From: JAGPUQ01 sp036961295
GTDB lineage: Bacteria > Pseudomonadota > Gammaproteobacteria > Pseudomonadales > Porticoccaceae
Assembly: GCA_036961295.1 (NCBI GenBank)
Contig: JBALVX010000001.1
Location: 1,302,001 to 1,366,000, forward strand
Reading direction: 5' to 3'
DNA: 64,000 bases
Part shown: positions 34,183 through 44,146 of the stretch, piece by piece
How positions within the stretch are numbered: position 1 is the first letter of the stretch
Layout: every line of letters begins with the position of its first letter
The notes under the pieces: generated by a model
What the model was told of the DNA's origin: nothing
The model's input: the letters and a program-made list of their open reading frames with translations, nothing else
Database searches by the model: none
Position numbers and translations under genes: made by a program

Positions 34183-35001
34183 CTAAGCGATAAATTCTCT
34201 AACCAGCCTGGTGGTTTCCTCAAATTTTTCAATTTGAGGAATATGTCCGCAGTTATCGAATACTTTAAGCTGGCAATCTTTAATACCCTGTTTAAATAAT
34301 TCAGCGTATCCTACCGGTACCAGTACGTCATTTTTCCCCCACACCACTAAAGTGGGCGTAGTAATACGATGGATTCGTTTAGCCAAACCCTGCTCGGCAA
34401 AGGGCCAGAGAAACTTACCCGAACAACCCAGGGCCCAAACGCTGGCCGCGATGTGCTTGGGAATCAGCTCCGGGTTTTCCGGCAGCGCCAACATGGCCTG
34501 GGCGCGGGGAATACTGAAGTCGTGAAACAAATAGCCAGGAATTTCTTCCGGTGGTGCGGCGTACAACTCAAGTAACTTGTAGGGCAGGTCTTCGCGCCAC
34601 AAGCCACCGGGAGCCAGCAGCACCATGCGGCTGAAAAGGTCGCGGAAATGCGCCGCAAGATCCACCGCGATCATACCGCCGAGAGACTGCCCCACAGCGA
34701 CAGCTTGCTTCAGACCCAGCATGTTGAGTGCTTCTTCATAGATCAACAGCAAGTCTGCAAAATTATCCACCTGTTTAATCGCGTAGGGATCACCTGCGGA
34801 GGTACCGGGTAATTCCGGCGCATAAACGGTGTGGGTTTCGGCGAGCTGGTCGAGAAATTCATCCCAGTACAAACCTGCCGCAGGATGGAAATACACCAGT
34901 GCGGGGCCGGAACCGGCAATTTTTACCTGTAATTTAATACGCCCATTGTGTACGTCGAGAATTTCGGTGCGTTCCGGGCCTTTAATATTAATTGCGCTCA
35001 T
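34183..35001 (-). CDS. Alpha/beta-fold hydrolase
   Basis: 272 residues. Oxyanion region YFHPAAGLYWDEF, nucleophile elbow VGQSLGGMIA (Ser), acid in VVWGKNDVLVP and His in NCGHIPQIE give a full triad. The N-terminal strand pattern matches the meta-cleavage/haloalkane-type branch. It follows the LLM oxidoreductase gene with a 2-bp gap, so they are co-transcribed. A plausible job is hydrolysis of an ester or lactone made by the flavin enzyme, an inference from order. Confidence 0.9.
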   Translation of the reverse strand: MSAINIKGPERTEILDVHNGRIKLQVKIAGSGPALVYFHPAAGLYWDEFLDQLAETHTVYAPELPGTSAGDPYAIKQVDNFADLLLIYEEALNMLGLKQAVAVGQSLGGMIAVDLAAHFRDLFSRMVLLAPGGLWREDLPYKLLELYAAPPEEIPGYLFHDFSIPRAQAMLALPENPELIPKHIAASVWALGCSGKFLWPFAEQGLAKRIHRITTPTLVVWGKNDVLVPVGYAELFKQGIKDCQLKVFDNCGHIPQIEKFEETTRLVREFIA

Positions 35002-35003
35002 TT

Positions 35004-36263
35004 TTATTCTCCCGCTTCTGTCTTATTTGCGGATTTGTTTGCAGACTTATTCGCACCCGTGGGCCACCAATTGTGCTCCCAGCCCTCGTCTTGCCACTCT
35101 TTCTGCAATACCGGAAGTACGTGCTCCGACAACATGTCGATATTTTTCTTTACCAGTTCTTTCGGCATGGAACCCATCTGTACCATTAGAATTAGATTAC
35201 CAATACGGAAGCGGCGCACCATCTCCAGCAATTGCTCCGTCACCGTGGCGGGACTACCGGCAATAACACATTGAGCGTCCACCAATTCGGAATAACTAAT
35301 CGTTTTCATTTTGGGAACGATGCCAAAATCACCGGGGTCTTTCACCATAGCTTCCACACCATTGATGTCCACATAGCCCGGCAGCCCAAGCCCAGATAGC
35401 GGCACTGAACCCAGGCCCTGCTGGTACCCTCGTTCAACATGAGGGCCGTATTCTTTGTGGGCAATTTCGTCGGTTTCGCCAACCACGACACCCTGCACAA
35501 AGGCTAAGCGGTAAGGATTTGCATCCTTGCCTTTTTCAACCGCCAAATCCCAGTAGCGATCGAAAATACGCGCCCCCGTATACTTGGGACCAAACCAGCT
35601 CAGGTAGAGGAAGACATCGTCGTCATCGAGAATTCGCCCCAGACTGCTCGGCGTACCGATCGATGGCGACCAGATGGGTGGCCTTTCCTGATAGGGACGC
35701 GGCCAGGGGTTCACATTGGGGTAGCGGTTATATTGGCTATTCCACTCAAAAGGTTCCCGGGCGCTCCATGCGCGCTCAATTAGGCGGCGATTATCTTCAT
35801 AGCGTGGCCGGGTTTCGATGGGTGGATGCCCGGCATTCTGAGAGGCATCGTAACTCAGGGCAACCGGAAAGCCGGCAACCAGACGACCACCACTAATTTG
35901 GTCAATAGCTGCATACTCTTCGGCAATGCGTATCGGTTCACGAGACTTACCCAGAGAGCGGCCGAGCACGGCTAATGCCACATCCAGTTTTTCCTGCTCT
36001 GTTGCGTAAGCGAGTGCCGACATTTGCAGGTTGGGGTTGGGCAGCACATCGTAAGAAGCCTGGCTGTGTTCGGTAGTAGCGATGCCATCGAAGCCCATCC
36101 GTGCGGCGTAGAGCATCTCGTCGAGAAAATCGACGTGATCCTGATGCATCAAATCCCTATCCACCAGTTCGTGGTAGGGAGTATCAACCACCGAGTTGTA
36201 TTTTTGGGTAAAGTCGTCAGGTAAATGCCGGTAACTGAGTTGCTCAAATGCCAATACTTTCAT
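35004..36263 (-). CDS. Luciferase-like (LLM class) flavin-dependent oxidoreductase 2
   Basis: 419 residues. TIM-barrel features: AARMGFDGIATTEHSQASYD, LGRSLGKSREPIRIAEEYAAIDQISGGRLVAGFPVALSYD region (family flavin-binding strand), RPPIWSPSIGTPSSLG and C-terminal VIAGSPATVTEQLLEMVRRFRIGNLIL. The insertion YNRYPNVNPWPRPYQERPP is typical of the long subgroup. The C-terminus has a short ANKSANKSANKT repeat of 12-bp units, probably functionless. Divergent from the gene at 36526; palindromic DNA lies between. Confidence 0.92.
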   Translation of the reverse strand: MKVLAFEQLSYRHLPDDFTQKYNSVVDTPYHELVDRDLMHQDHVDFLDEMLYAARMGFDGIATTEHSQASYDVLPNPNLQMSALAYATEQEKLDVALAVLGRSLGKSREPIRIAEEYAAIDQISGGRLVAGFPVALSYDASQNAGHPPIETRPRYEDNRRLIERAWSAREPFEWNSQYNRYPNVNPWPRPYQERPPIWSPSIGTPSSLGRILDDDDVFLYLSWFGPKYTGARIFDRYWDLAVEKGKDANPYRLAFVQGVVVGETDEIAHKEYGPHVERGYQQGLGSVPLSGLGLPGYVDINGVEAMVKDPGDFGIVPKMKTISYSELVDAQCVIAGSPATVTEQLLEMVRRFRIGNLILMVQMGSMPKELVKKNIDMLSEHVLPVLQKEWQDEGWEHNWWPTGANKSANKSANKTEAGE

Positions 36264-36392
36264 AGATGCTAAGCCCCTGTTTTAATTATCAGTTTTAATT
36301 GTCTACCTTATGTTTACGTCTTAGTCAGTACGTCTTATTAATCGGTCTTAATGCTCTGCCCCATTTGGTCAAAGTTCACTGCGGACAACACG

Positions 36393-36476
36393 TTGCACTA
36401 AGGATAAAAGATTGTACTATGAATAAAAATTCTAGTGCAAATGAAAAATAGCATGGTAAAAATACACTATATAGTG
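36393..36476. promoter_or_regulatory. Palindromic sites in a divergent promoter region
   Basis: TTGCACTA (36393-36400) and its complement TAGTGCAA (36433-36440) form an inverted repeat, and a perfect 12-bp palindrome CACTATATAGTG lies at 36465-36476, 49 bp before the gene at 36526. They sit between two divergent catabolic genes and are candidate operators for a one-component regulator that is not encoded nearby. Confidence 0.4.
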
Positions 36477-36525
36477 AGCAGATCGCCAAACCAATGGCCA
36501 ACTATCAACGTGGGTTGCTACCTTC

Positions 36526-37431
36526 ATGAGTGATCTTAAACTGGGCTTCATCGGCCTGGGCGCTATGGGCCAGGCGATGGTAAACCGCATCCTTGCGGCG
36601 GGCTTCGCTTTGCAAGTTTACGATCGCGATAAAACCGTCCTCCAGCAAGCGCAGGCCAAAGGCGCGTCCAGCTCTCAAAACATCGGCGAATTAGGCGCAG
36701 ACAAAGACATGGTGCTAGTCAGCGTATCCAACGCCGATCTAACCGAAGCCGTTATCTGCGCGCCGGGCGGCTTACTCGCCAGCATGGGCACTGGCGGCAT
36801 TATTGTGGATTTGGGCACCACCCCCATTACTCAATGCCGAGAGCTGGCGGCGCGAGCGAAACAACACGGCAAGTACTTTCTCGATGCGCCGGTAAGTGGC
36901 TCTACGCCCTGGGCTGAACTCGGCGAGCTAAGCATGATGGTGGGCGGTAACGAAAGCGCTTTTGCCCGCGCACGTCCGGTACTGGCAAGCTTCAGTAATA
37001 AACTTCACTACCTGGGTAAAAGTGGCAATGGCCAGCTGTTAAAACTGTGCCATCAACTCACTTTCGTTGCGACCCTTACCGGACTCGCCGAGGCCATCGC
37101 CTTTGCGGAGCGCAATGACCTCGAAGCCGAAACTGTACTCAGGGTATTAAGCGACTGCGTGGCTCCCCGGCACGTTATCGACTTTATGCTGCCTCTGGCT
37201 AAACGCGAGTCCTTCGATCAAGGTCAGGGCACGCTAAAGCTCTGTCACAAAGATATTAAAGCGGTACTTCAGAGTGCGGAAGATGCGGGAATTAAGTTGC
37301 CGATGGCCGAAGTGCTGAACAGCTATTTAGATCAAGCGATGGACAGTGGTCGCGAAGAACTTGATTTATTTGCTCTTGTGGATATGGCTCGCGAGGAAAG
37401 TTATACCAACAAAATAATAACCGACCGCTAG
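36526..37431 (+). CDS. NAD(P)-dependent beta-hydroxyacid dehydrogenase
   Basis: 301 residues of the 6-phosphogluconate/3-hydroxyisobutyrate dehydrogenase family. Motifs: GFIGLGAMGQAMVNRIL (Rossmann), DAPVSGSTPWAELGELSMMVGG (substrate-binding loop) and SGNGQLLKLCHQ with the catalytic Lys. In most relatives Asn follows three residues after this Lys, while here it is His, a small departure. It could oxidise a 2-hydroxymethyl or 3-hydroxy acid intermediate. Context: divergent from LLM 2. Confidence 0.9.
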   Translation: MSDLKLGFIGLGAMGQAMVNRILAAGFALQVYDRDKTVLQQAQAKGASSSQNIGELGADKDMVLVSVSNADLTEAVICAPGGLLASMGTGGIIVDLGTTPITQCRELAARAKQHGKYFLDAPVSGSTPWAELGELSMMVGGNESAFARARPVLASFSNKLHYLGKSGNGQLLKLCHQLTFVATLTGLAEAIAFAERNDLEAETVLRVLSDCVAPRHVIDFMLPLAKRESFDQGQGTLKLCHKDIKAVLQSAEDAGIKLPMAEVLNSYLDQAMDSGREELDLFALVDMAREESYTNKIITDR

Positions 37432-37563
37432 CAAGCTTGCCTGACATAGCCTTATAGCCCTTACCTGGTAGCCATATGCTGACTGTCGTAGTGCTTGCCA
37501 AAGCACTACGTAATCGCAAATAATGACAGCCTTGTTACCTTTTTAGGGTTAGTAAAAACATTC

Positions 37564-38946
37564 ATGTTTATTACCTTGAGAACATCACTCACCGCAAGCT
37601 CGGGACTTGTCGGCAACGCCGCTATCTGCTTGATGATAACCTTGGCCTTAGTTCTATTTACAACTCTCGCTATGGCTAATCACGACCCCAGTCTGACTAC
37701 GGTAGGCGCAGAGCGGGCCGGAAATACCGAAGGCAGTATTCCGCCCTGGGAAGGCGGTATCCGCATTCCACCTACGGACTACCAATCCGGGGATCGCCAC
37801 CCCGATCCTTACAAAGACGATGAAATTCTATTCACTATTAATCAAAGTAACGCCGCGCAATTTAAGCATCGGCTGTCGACCGGACATCTGGCTCTGCTGG
37901 AAAAATACCCCGACAGCTACCGTCTGAATATTTACCCCACTCAACGTAGCGCCTCTCACCCAAAATCCGTACTCGACGCCACCATTAAATATAGCGGGCA
38001 AGCCCGTATCGTCGATACGGGCGCCGGGGTGGAAGGTATCGTGCGCGGCGTCCCCTTCCCCCATCCGGAGAACGGCGAGCAAGTCATTTGGAATGCGCGA
38101 CTCAGCTACAAAACCGGCGGTTACCGTGGTTACCTTGGTAATATCCTGACCGCCAGCGATGGCTCCTTCCAACACAGCGTGTGGCTACAGGAAATTAAAT
38201 ACCCATACGGCGATGACAACACCACGCTAGAAAACCTGAATAACGTCAAACTTCGCGGGCTATTGCACACACTGCGCCCGGCGAAGGACGCGGGCACTAT
38301 ATTTTTATACTATCGCTATCTCAATAGTAAGACACAGGAACGGCGAAATTGGAGCTATAACCCGGGCAAGCGCCGAGTAAAGCGTTCCACAATGACACCT
38401 GCAGACCAACCCAGCGGTCGCTCGGAGGGCATTAACTTATACGATCAGGGCAGTATGTTCCGCGGCCCGATTACCAACTTCAGTTGGACATTGCTGGGCA
38501 AACAGGAATTGTACGTGCCCTATAACGCCTATCAATTGCACAGTGACACTCAAGATACCGGCACCATAGTCAAACCTCGCCACATCAATCAAGATCTGAC
38601 GCGCTATGAATTGCACCGCGTCTGGGTGGTCGAGGCTGTCAGAAAAGAGGGCGTGGCACATCATTACCGACAACGTCGTTACTATGTCGACGAAGATTCC
38701 TGGAAAATACTGTTGGCGGAACACTACGATGATGATGGCCACGTCAGTCGATTCAGCGAAGCCCACAACATTAACTATTACGAAGTACCGGTGTTTCTTG
38801 CGACCTTAAACACTTTTTACAAACTGGATTCGGATCGATATTTTCTTACTCATATCGATAACGCCTACCCGCCCTATGATTTTTCCTTTAATCGAAACGA
38901 CAGCTACTTTATGCCCGGCAGATTAAAAATGAAGGCCAAGCGCTAA
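37564..38946 (+). CDS. DUF1329 envelope protein
   Basis: 460 residues from the ATG at 37564, which gives a signal peptide (hydrophobic core near residues 18-34, cut after TLAMA); the frame is open from 37495. The conserved block TVGAERAGNTEGSIPPWEGG is the DUF1329 entry motif. Later ones are GVPFPHPENGEQVIWNARL and NYYEVPVFLAT. Beta-rich, periplasmic or outer-membrane-associated, LolA/LolB-like by fold. DUF1329 is typically encoded with DUF1302, as here, and the pair is linked to hydrophobic-compound uptake or export. Confidence 0.93.
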   Translation: MFITLRTSLTASSGLVGNAAICLMITLALVLFTTLAMANHDPSLTTVGAERAGNTEGSIPPWEGGIRIPPTDYQSGDRHPDPYKDDEILFTINQSNAAQFKHRLSTGHLALLEKYPDSYRLNIYPTQRSASHPKSVLDATIKYSGQARIVDTGAGVEGIVRGVPFPHPENGEQVIWNARLSYKTGGYRGYLGNILTASDGSFQHSVWLQEIKYPYGDDNTTLENLNNVKLRGLLHTLRPAKDAGTIFLYYRYLNSKTQERRNWSYNPGKRRVKRSTMTPADQPSGRSEGINLYDQGSMFRGPITNFSWTLLGKQELYVPYNAYQLHSDTQDTGTIVKPRHINQDLTRYELHRVWVVEAVRKEGVAHHYRQRRYYVDEDSWKILLAEHYDDDGHVSRFSEAHNINYYEVPVFLATLNTFYKLDSDRYFLTHIDNAYPPYDFSFNRNDSYFMPGRLKMKAKR

Positions 38947-38991
38947 TTGCAGAGTAAAGTATGAATAGAAAAACACATTTAGGGGTTCAGC

Positions 38992-40602
38992 TTGTCTAAC
39001 GTCAGTGACTTAAACCTTGCGCATCAGCGGGGGATCAATAAAATCCACGCGATTAATTGGCAGTTTTTTCTACTTTTTCTTACTGTTCTGAGCACCTTGT
39101 TACTACCGGTACCACAAGCCCACGCATTACAGATACGCTTTGACGACAGGGATATCCATTTTTTTATTGACTCCACATTTTCCGCTAGCGCTGCGATGCG
39201 GCTGCAAAGCGCCCAAAATGGTTCCGCCTCGGGTAATCGAACGGTATTCCCAGACGGCGGCGATATTTACAGCACGCCGTTATCCCTGGTCACGGATATC
39301 AGTGGTAGTAAAGGCGACATGGGATTTTTTGCGCGCGCATCCTACGTTTACGATGACACCATCGTCAACAGAGATTGCAGTAACTGCTCTCGCCCAACAC
39401 CGCGAATGCTAGCCAACGGCATTGATGATGACGCTCAGCATCTTGCCGGTAACAAATTTCGATTACTCGATCTATTTGTATTTAATACCTGGCACTTTGG
39501 CGACCACCCTCTGAGTATCCGCGCCGGCAAACAGGTTATTTCCTGGGGCGAAAGCAATATCATCGGCGGCGGCATCAGCCAAATGCAAAACCCGGTTGAT
39601 CTCGCCAAGGCCACCACGCCAGGCACTGAAATCAAAGAAACCCTGATGCCTCAGGAATCGATTTATGCGCAATTCGGATTAACTTCCAGTGTTAGCGTCG
39701 AAGCCTATTACATCTGGAATTGGCGAGCCTCCATCTTTCTTCCGACAGGTACGTTCTTTAGCCCTTTTGACGAATTGGGCGCTGGCTACAATCCCGATAT
39801 CGCGCTCGGCATTCCCTACAAAGGCCGCGATCAATCCAGTGAACCAGACGGTGGCCAGTGGGGACTTACACTTTCCGCGTATATGGATTCCTGGAATGGC
39901 ACGGACTTAAGTTTTTACTGGGTTCGCTCTCACGCATTTATTCCGTATTTGTCCATCGACTCCACCTACATAGTCCCCGACCCGGTACTCGGCGGCACCA
40001 CGTTGGGTGGTTATGAAAAAATCTATACCGAAGACCAGGACACCTTCGGTATATCCGTCGGCGGGCTGTTTCCTGGCAAGCTCGGGATTTCATTTCAGGC
40101 TGAACTGAACTACAAACCCGATTTTTACGACACTCGTCTATGCAGTAGCTGTGCGGTAGAAAACAGTGACGTGACGACCTTTCTCGGCAGTCTCGCGCAT
40201 TCCGGCAGCTACAATCTCCTCGGTTCCGACAAACTTAATCTCACCCTCGACATGCAGCTACAGCACATCAACAACCTAGACAAAGGCCGTGGCGTAGAAG
40301 CGCTCGGTGGTAAAATCACCGACTTCTCCTGGGGTTATGTCGCGGTATTAACCATGGATTACAACGACGTCTTCGCTAATGTGAAGGTATCGCCATCTCT
40401 GGTTTGGGTTCACAACGTGAAAGGCAGAGAACCCACCGCCGCCGGAGGTTTGAGCGAAGACAAGCGCGTGATCAGCGCCAGCGTTAATTTTTCTTATTTA
40501 TCCCGCACTTCAATGAAGTTAACCTATTCCACCTGGCTTGGAGATAACGGGGCCTACTACGACAGAGACAACGTATCGATTTCGTTTAAGTATAATTTTT
40601 AA
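38992..40602 (+). CDS. DUF1302 outer-membrane protein
   Basis: 536 residues from a TTG with AGGGG upstream. A signal peptide (hydrophobic core about 24-42, ending QAHA) precedes a beta-barrel-type sequence with alternating patterns, LSIRAGKQVISWGESN (a conserved DUF1302 strand), and a C-terminal aromatic residue (KYNF) as expected for outer-membrane insertion. Two cysteine pairs, NRDCSNCSRP and LCSSCAVE, may form disulfides. It lies 45 bp after the DUF1329 gene. Likely partner in transport of a hydrophobic substrate. Confidence 0.92.
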   Translation: MSNVSDLNLAHQRGINKIHAINWQFFLLFLTVLSTLLLPVPQAHALQIRFDDRDIHFFIDSTFSASAAMRLQSAQNGSASGNRTVFPDGGDIYSTPLSLVTDISGSKGDMGFFARASYVYDDTIVNRDCSNCSRPTPRMLANGIDDDAQHLAGNKFRLLDLFVFNTWHFGDHPLSIRAGKQVISWGESNIIGGGISQMQNPVDLAKATTPGTEIKETLMPQESIYAQFGLTSSVSVEAYYIWNWRASIFLPTGTFFSPFDELGAGYNPDIALGIPYKGRDQSSEPDGGQWGLTLSAYMDSWNGTDLSFYWVRSHAFIPYLSIDSTYIVPDPVLGGTTLGGYEKIYTEDQDTFGISVGGLFPGKLGISFQAELNYKPDFYDTRLCSSCAVENSDVTTFLGSLAHSGSYNLLGSDKLNLTLDMQLQHINNLDKGRGVEALGGKITDFSWGYVAVLTMDYNDVFANVKVSPSLVWVHNVKGREPTAAGGLSEDKRVISASVNFSYLSRTSMKLTYSTWLGDNGAYYDRDNVSISFKYNF

Positions 40603-40970
40603 TAATCAAAAAGTTATCTATGGTCATCAGCATAATTTGCTAATCGACCTTAGCCGTCCCTTGATCAGCAACAAGCTTCGGTTTCCACAGTTTAATAGAA
40701 ATAGGCACCGCAACGATTAGCCAAAAGGCGGTAAACATCTGGGTAAAAAATACTTCCGTGGTAAAAATGTGATGTTTCACATAAGCGATGTCCATCTTCA
40801 CGAAAGCCAGCTCCGCGTCCAAGCATGCCCAAACCAGTGATTATTAATTGTACCTGTTCCATATAGAACCACCATGATTAGCGAAAGCGATCGTTTTAAG
40901 CTATTTTTTGCCACGATATATACACCTGTTATTTATAATCTTTGATGTAATTAAGTGTCCAACGTATGAG
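40603..40970. other. Spacer with a doubtful small ORF
   Basis: A minus-strand frame at 40640-40795 (Met start, about 51 residues with one hydrophobic segment FTAFWLIVAVPISIKL) could be a tiny membrane protein or a remnant of a lost gene. No ribosome binding site or family supports it. Otherwise nothing is seen. Confidence 0.3.
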
Positions 40971-42539
40971 TTATCTTGCCTCTAAAAGATGAATGCTTTC
41001 GTCGGCAAACCCGGCGCCCGCCCCCGCGTAAAAATTAAACACCTCATCAACACCGGCAGCGAGTAATTTTTCCTTTTCATCCTGATACCGGGCAACACCT
41101 GCGGTTCTGCCACCAAAACCTACATGCTGAAGCTGTTTTTGGGCTTCCTGTATATCTAGATAATTCGGCATAGCAAACATGACTAACTGAACACCATCAA
41201 GCGTGATATTCGACCAAAACTCAGGATCTTCGGCATCACCATAGATAACATTTCGCCCAGATTCGCTCAGAGCAACAACACGCGTTCGATCCATCTCAAT
41301 ACCGCATACCGTTTTTTCCATCTCATGCTTTAGTGTGTCGTATGCTCCTGTTCCAACACGACCCATACCCACCACCAGAACAGCGACATCCCCGGGCTGA
41401 TCAAACATGTCATCAGATAAACGCTCAGGTTTTTCAAAGCGCTTTATAGACGAAGTCCAGCGCGCATATAAGCTGTGCGACATGGTGTTAATAGCACTAG
41501 AAAAAATAAAAGACAGAGAAACGCTCAATGCCATAATTACCAGCCATTCCTTACTCAATAGCCCCTGAGCAACACCGACCGAACACACGATTAAACCAAA
41601 CTCACTATAGTTGGCAAGGCTCAATGCGGCTAAAAATGAGGTTCGAGCACGTAGTTTCAGCCGTGTAAGCCAGAGAAACAACAACCCGGCCTTAATAGGA
41701 AGAGCAATCGCCATGATCAAGGCTACGCCTAACATATTAATTGTCGGGAGCGCCGTAAACCCAATTGAAAGGAAAAAACCTATCAGAAATATATCTTTAA
41801 AACTGAGTAATGATTTAGATAGTTCCGCCGCCTTCGAATGATTGCTTAACAATACGGCGACAACCAGGGCACCAAGATGTGCTTTTAAGCCGAACCATTC
41901 GAATAATTCACCACCGGTAAAGGCCAGGAACATTCCGCCCAATGGTAAGAGCTCACCGTGACCACAGTGCTCCAGCAAATAATGAAGCACTGGTCTTAGT
42001 AGCGGCAAGCCTAATAAGGTCAACGCCCACCAGGAGGGAGATATATCTGAAGCAAGCGTGACAAATATAACAGCGGCGATATCTTGAATAATCAAAATAC
42101 CAATCGCCACCTGCCCATGACGAGATCGCATCTCACCATTTCCTTCGAGTACCTTCACCGCAATAACCGTACTGCTGAAGCTGACGGCAAAACCAATCAG
42201 TGCCGCACTAGAAAAATCCAGATCTGAAAAATAAATAAATCCAAAAGCGGAAAGAACAGCACAATTAATCACAGTAAGCAGAGCAATTACGCTCATATGG
42301 CCGACTGTACCAGCCCAAATTTCGGTTTTAAACAAACTGCCGATATCCAGCTTTAAGCCGATCGTGAACAGCAGCAAAATCACCCCAAGATCACCCAAAA
42401 CTTGCAATGAGGCATCTGGCTCAACACCGAGGGCATGCAGCCCGAAGCCTGCAGCAAGGTAACCAACGAGGGGAGGAAGGTTTATTTGTTTAAAAAGAAA
42501 ACCACAAACGAAGGCAATGAATATCCAAAGGTAGTCCAT
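40971..42539 (-). CDS. CPA2-family cation:proton antiporter with TrkA-N domain
   Basis: 522 residues. About 12 membrane helices (to about residue 375) include GLKLDIGSLFKTEIWAGTVG and SSTVIAVKVLEGNGEM, characteristic of Kef/YbaL-type exchangers. The C-terminal domain starts VAVLVVGMGRVGTGAYDTL, a TrkA-N Rossmann fold, and GIEMDRTRVVALSESGRNVIYGDAED. Exports Na+ or K+ in exchange for protons, possibly gated by nucleotide. GC is lower than in the flanking genes. Confidence 0.92.
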   Translation of the reverse strand: MDYLWIFIAFVCGFLFKQINLPPLVGYLAAGFGLHALGVEPDASLQVLGDLGVILLLFTIGLKLDIGSLFKTEIWAGTVGHMSVIALLTVINCAVLSAFGFIYFSDLDFSSAALIGFAVSFSSTVIAVKVLEGNGEMRSRHGQVAIGILIIQDIAAVIFVTLASDISPSWWALTLLGLPLLRPVLHYLLEHCGHGELLPLGGMFLAFTGGELFEWFGLKAHLGALVVAVLLSNHSKAAELSKSLLSFKDIFLIGFFLSIGFTALPTINMLGVALIMAIALPIKAGLLFLWLTRLKLRARTSFLAALSLANYSEFGLIVCSVGVAQGLLSKEWLVIMALSVSLSFIFSSAINTMSHSLYARWTSSIKRFEKPERLSDDMFDQPGDVAVLVVGMGRVGTGAYDTLKHEMEKTVCGIEMDRTRVVALSESGRNVIYGDAEDPEFWSNITLDGVQLVMFAMPNYLDIQEAQKQLQHVGFGGRTAGVARYQDEKEKLLAAGVDEVFNFYAGAGAGFADESIHLLEAR

Positions 42540-42718
42540 GGCTTAATAACTAACTGTGTTGATCATGGGTATTGTTCCATTTCTACCGGGGTTTCCGTAA
42601 CGCTAAAAGGCGTAGTTTATAGCGTTTATTAACTGCGGCATATAACCCAGATCACGTCACCGCTGTTTCAATATTAAAAAACCCGGGGTGCGATATTCGG
42701 CTGGAGCCGCTCTATGTT

Positions 42719-43918
42719 TTATCCAATAACTTTATTTGAGCGTAAGGCGGCTATTTGATCTTCGGAGAAATCGAGCAGCTCCGACAGTACCTGATCGGTG
42801 TTTTGCCCCAGTAAGGGCGCGGCCGTAAAGGTTTCCTCGCTTGTGTTCGATAACTTAACCGGATTACCTGGACCCTGCGTGGTTTTACCATTGGGGTGGG
42901 CCAGGTCAACCACCATATTTCGGTAGCGCACCTGCTCGTCATTCAGCGCCTGACTAAATTTATTCACCGGCGCGCAAGGAATACGTCGCCCCTCTAACTC
43001 TGCCAACCAATGTTTCGTGGTATTGGTTTTAAAAATGTCATTGATACGGTTTTCAATAAACTCCTTATCGGCCAGTCGTCCCGGCTGACCCAGATACTTC
43101 TCCTGGCGCAAGTCGTCGCAATCGAGCACCTCGAGTAAACCCAGCCAGAAAGAATCAAAAATAACCGCGATCACAATACTGCCATCCTGAGTTTGGAAGC
43201 TGTTGTAAGGCACGTGAACAAAATGGGAGTTGCCAATGGGCCCAGGGTCCTCGCCGGAGAGGAAATACATGGTCACCATATAACTCATCATCGAAATTTG
43301 TGCGTCGAGCATGGAAATATCCACATGCTGACCCAATCCCGTTGAATGCCTTTCGTACATGGCTGCCAATACACCCACCGCACCAAACATACCCCCGCCA
43401 AGGTCACCGATGGGCAGACCTGCACGCATCGGCTGCTCTGGGTCATTGCCGGTAATCGACATACTGCCACCATAGGCCTGCACCACCTGGTCAAATGCAG
43501 TGCGCTTGCTGCCAGGCCCGGTAGCGCCGAACCCGGTCACCGAACAGGTAATAATTTTTGGGTTAATTTGTTTTAAGGTCGCATAGTCAATTTTTAGTTT
43601 TTGGGTGACGCCGACACTAAAGTTATCAAATACCACATCGGCTTGCTTCACTAACTCATAAAACAAGTCCAGGCCCGCTGTCGATTTCAAATCGACAGCA
43701 ATACTTTTTTTGTTGCGGTTTAGGCTTATAAAATAAGCGCCCATGTTATCGATTGAATTGTTCGGGTCTTTGGCCAATAAAGGACGTGTGCCTTCGCCGT
43801 GCAGCGGCTCAACTTTAATAATTTCTGCGCCTAAATCGGCTAAAATCATCGTCCCATAGGGCCCGGAGAGCATATGGGTGAGATCCAGAACCTTTATTCC
43901 AGACAAGGGTTTACTCAT
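42719..43918 (-). CDS. CaiB/BaiF-family (class III) CoA-transferase
   Basis: 399 residues. Start MSKPLSGIKVLDLTHMLSGPYGTMILADLGAEIIKVE is the canonical family entry. The catalytic Asp is in GQHVDISMLDAQ, and NRNKKSIAVDLKS and FDNFSVGVTQKL contact the CoA. It moves CoA between carboxylic acids by a glutamyl/aspartyl-CoA intermediate, a common way to activate acids for beta-oxidation. It fits the catabolic character of the region. Substrate unknown. Confidence 0.94.
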   Translation of the reverse strand: MSKPLSGIKVLDLTHMLSGPYGTMILADLGAEIIKVEPLHGEGTRPLLAKDPNNSIDNMGAYFISLNRNKKSIAVDLKSTAGLDLFYELVKQADVVFDNFSVGVTQKLKIDYATLKQINPKIITCSVTGFGATGPGSKRTAFDQVVQAYGGSMSITGNDPEQPMRAGLPIGDLGGGMFGAVGVLAAMYERHSTGLGQHVDISMLDAQISMMSYMVTMYFLSGEDPGPIGNSHFVHVPYNSFQTQDGSIVIAVIFDSFWLGLLEVLDCDDLRQEKYLGQPGRLADKEFIENRINDIFKTNTTKHWLAELEGRRIPCAPVNKFSQALNDEQVRYRNMVVDLAHPNGKTTQGPGNPVKLSNTSEETFTAAPLLGQNTDQVLSELLDFSEDQIAALRSNKVIG

Positions 43919-44146
43919 ACTATTTCCCGTTGATTAATGGCGTAAGCTTAGGTTCACATGATGACATTCATATGAATCGCGCTGAAATGAGTCGTACTGA
44001 TATAAGTCGTATTGATACGAGGACAGGGCCTGCTTATCAAAACTCGTGCCCCCGATAATATACCACCTCGCAAACTACGTCCCGGTTGACATCTAAGGCT
44101 GATCTTGCGAGGGTTCGTCGCTAGAAAAATACAGTGCAGGCAAAAC

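Noticed and set aside
40640..40822. A small membrane protein gene starting at a TTG
   Set aside because: No ribosome site and no family; noted only as a doubtful ORF or gene remnant.
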